Part shown: piece by piece, positions 13,850 through 14,637 of the stretch | How positions within the stretch are numbered: the first letter of the stretch is position 1 | Layout of the letters: every line of letters begins with the position of its first letter | Assembly (NCBI GenBank): GCA_946886375.1 | Contig: CAMPIL010000046.1 | Coordinates: 1-14,637 of the forward strand | Source: an uncultured Phycisphaerales bacterium | GTDB lineage: Bacteria; Planctomycetota; Phycisphaerae; Phycisphaerales; SM1A02 | Direction of reading: 5' to 3' | Length of the DNA stretch: 14,637 nucleotides | Notes under the pieces: model-generated | What the model saw: the letters and a program-made list of their open reading frames with translations, nothing else | What the model was told of the DNA's origin: nothing | Databases searched by the model: none | Position numbers and translations under genes: made by a program

Positions 13850-13888
13850 CCTGATCACGCGCGACGTCGCGGTCGGGTCGTGATCAGG
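13850..13888. promoter_or_regulatory. Strong intergenic hairpin with an inner palindrome
   Basis: CCTGATCACG 13850-13859 and CGTGATCAGG 13879-13888 form a perfect 10-bp stem. The 19-base loop begins with CGCGACGTCGCG (13860-13871), itself a perfect 12-base palindrome. It sits between the HMA lipoprotein stop and the outer-membrane gene start on the same strand. There is no T-run; it could be a terminator, an RNA-processing or stability element, or a dimeric repressor's operator. Confidence 0.55.
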
Positions 13889-13907
13889 CCCATGAAACGG
13901 CTGCCGT

Positions 13908-14261
13908 TCACCGCATCTCGATTTTCGTGAGCGTGAACCCGGTTTGCCTGATGGCGGAGGCGAGTTGCTCTCGCGTGGGCGGGTTGTTCGGCGAAAGTGC
14001 TGCGGTCACCATGCCGCTGCCCATGTCCACTTTCACGTCCTCAACGCCGGGCACCTTCAACAGTTGAAGGTCCACGTTGTAGGCGCACTGCGGGCAGCCC
14101 ATGCCTCGGACGTACATGACCGCAGTGCCGGGTTTGCCGGCGTCTTCGGATGTGGTTTTGCTGAACGTACCGGGACTGGCCGTCTGCAGCGAAGTCGTTT
14201 TTTCGCAGCCGGCCGCCATGCCGAACACTGACATCGAAAGAATCAATGCGAGATATCGCAT
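13908..14261 (-). CDS. Lipoprotein with heavy-metal-associated (HMA) domain
   Basis: The 117-residue protein has a lipoprotein signal ('MRYLALILSMSVFGMAAGC', lipobox A-A-G-C with C19), a Ser/Thr-rich linker (20-45), and an HMA domain from about 47 to 115. The metal site is 'GMGCPQC' at 53-59 (C56 and C59), followed by 'LLKVPGVEDVKVDMGSGMV' (67-85) and 'LASAIRQTGFTLTKIEM' (100-116), matching the ferredoxin-like babbab fold of copper chaperones and MerP. Such domains are usually cytoplasmic or, in MerP, free in the periplasm; here the domain would be membrane-tethered outside the cytoplasm. Copper or mercury binding is the natural guess, but the metal is unknown. The ATG at 14261 is preceded by AGGAG eight bases upstream; the longer reading from 14336 would bury the signal sequence. 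Its neighbours are the outer-membrane gene and a Cys-rich frame. Confidence 0.88.
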   Translation of the reverse strand: MRYLALILSMSVFGMAAGCEKTTSLQTASPGTFSKTTSEDAGKPGTAVMYVRGMGCPQCAYNVDLQLLKVPGVEDVKVDMGSGMVTAALSPNNPPTREQLASAIRQTGFTLTKIEMR

Positions 14262-14269
14262 GAGAAACA

Positions 14270-14274
14270 CTCCT
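14270..14274 (-). promoter_or_regulatory. Ribosome binding site of the HMA lipoprotein gene
   Basis: AGGAG on the minus strand lies eight bases before the ATG at 14261 and places the start directly at the lipoprotein signal. Confidence 0.65.
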
Positions 14275-14300
14275 GAATGAAAGGACTGGATTGATTGACC

Positions 14301-14339
14301 GTTCGCTGCTGTGGAATAACGCGCAGCGAACACCACAGC
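14301..14339 (-). promoter_or_regulatory. Two mutually exclusive stems in the HMA gene leader
   Basis: GTTCGCTGC 14301-14309 pairs perfectly with GCAGCGAAC 14323-14331 (9 bp, 13-base loop). An alternative stem pairs GCTGTGG 14308-14314 with CCACAGC 14333-14339. The two share bases 14308-14309 and are interleaved, so they cannot form together. This sits 27 or more bases upstream of the ribosome binding site, an arrangement compatible with leader-RNA switching or attenuation, though no T-run marks a terminator. Confidence 0.4.
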
Positions 14340-14369
14340 GCGATTGAGAAACCGCGCGGGCCAGTCGAA

Positions 14370-14637
14370 TCAAATCAGGAGCAGACAGCGCTGCGCGTGC
14401 AGCGAGTTGGGCGGCGGATGCGCTCGTGCGATGCGATCACCGGAAGCGCCCCTTGAAACCAACCGCATCCGATCGAAATCGACGCTCGCGATCAAGAGCG
14501 TCAACACAACTTGATCGGTCGCATTGGGAAGACTGACCTTGCCGCCCGTGTCGAGTTGGACCTTGCCCGCCATGCGTTCGTGACACGTGCAGTCGCGAGT
14601 GGATTGATCGGCATCACTCTCAAGATTGCGGCAGCAC
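14370..14637 (-). CDS. Cys-rich protein, C-terminal part (runs off right edge)
   Basis: An open frame enters from the right edge and ends at the TGA at 14370-14372; 88 residues are visible and the start lies outside. The first visible stretch holds four cysteines and a histidine in 19 residues ('CCRNLESDAD', then 'CTCHERM'; C1, C2, C16, C18, H19). A hydrophobic strand 'VVLTLLIASVDF' (43-54) and an end with 'HPPPNSLHAQRCLLLI' follow. I do not recognise the family. The cysteine cluster and the position 108 bases upstream of the HMA lipoprotein gene on the same strand suggest a metal-related, possibly secreted partner; the Pro-rich ending with Leu-His-Ala is reminiscent of small proteins found in metal-resistance clusters. 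An internal ATG at 14573 could instead be the start, leaving 67 residues without the cysteines. The coding assignment itself is uncertain. Confidence 0.5.
   Translation of the reverse strand, partial: CCRNLESDADQSTRDCTCHERMAGKVQLDTGGKVSLPNATDQVVLTLLIASVDFDRMRLVSRGASGDRIARAHPPPNSLHAQRCLLLI

Noticed and set aside
14262..14336. Longer N-terminus for the HMA lipoprotein
   Set aside because: It would bury the lipoprotein signal and run through the hairpin region; AGGAG supports the start at 14261.

Overview
The window is GC-rich, densely coded bacterial DNA with no rRNA, tRNA, CRISPR array, transposase or phage gene that I could see. It looks like chromosome of a member of the Planctomycetota, possibly of the Phycisphaerae type. 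The reasons are the DUF1844 protein with an 'IDSDWKAEAQKEKERLAQ' N-terminus, the 60-residue zinc-ribbon protein beginning 'MENVIRIMCPN', weak or absent Shine-Dalgarno sequences before many genes, short mostly monocistronic units, and a parvulin-like lipoprotein. The assignment comes from remembered family distribution, not from a search.

Layout. (1) 1-1623, minus strand: a two-TM zinc-ribbon protein running off the left edge, and a GT4-like glycosyltransferase. (2) 1874-4079, plus strand: rmlD (dTDP-4-dehydrorhamnose reductase) overlapping a SAF-domain, homoserine-dehydrogenase-like/DRL-like oxidoreductase. (3) 4184-6082, minus strand: a YraN-family nuclease-fold protein and a parvulin/SurA-like lipoprotein, separated by a dispersed CAGAGAG-type inverted repeat; the DUF1844 gene (6175-6639) is divergent from the lipoprotein. 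(4) 6716-9827, minus strand: hemW, then a polyprenyl-phosphate-sugar-synthase-type GT2 and an FkbM methyltransferase that are 2 bases apart. (5) 9929-10520: a minimal FHA protein (plus) and a 60-residue zinc ribbon (minus). (6) 10703-12899, plus strand: purA then uppS, each followed by a related hairpin. (7) 12966-14637, minus strand: a signal-peptide beta-barrel candidate, a lipoprotein carrying a heavy-metal-associated (HMA) domain, and a Cys-rich frame running off the right edge.

How the genes fit together. A recurring theme is surface polysaccharide and cell envelope: the GT4 enzyme, RmlD, the GT2-FkbM pair and UppS (undecaprenyl carrier) all belong to glycan assembly, and the parvulin-like lipoprotein and the beta-barrel candidate belong to the outer envelope. 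PurA, HemW and YraN are housekeeping. The most unusual parts are the right-hand envelope/metal module (HMA domain on a lipoprotein beside an outer-membrane candidate, with hairpins between the genes) and the rmlD/SAF-oxidoreductase junction, where a near-perfect hairpin sits exactly where the RmlD fold should end and the frame then reads 107 bases into the next gene. No stretch longer than about 250 bases lacks a gene.
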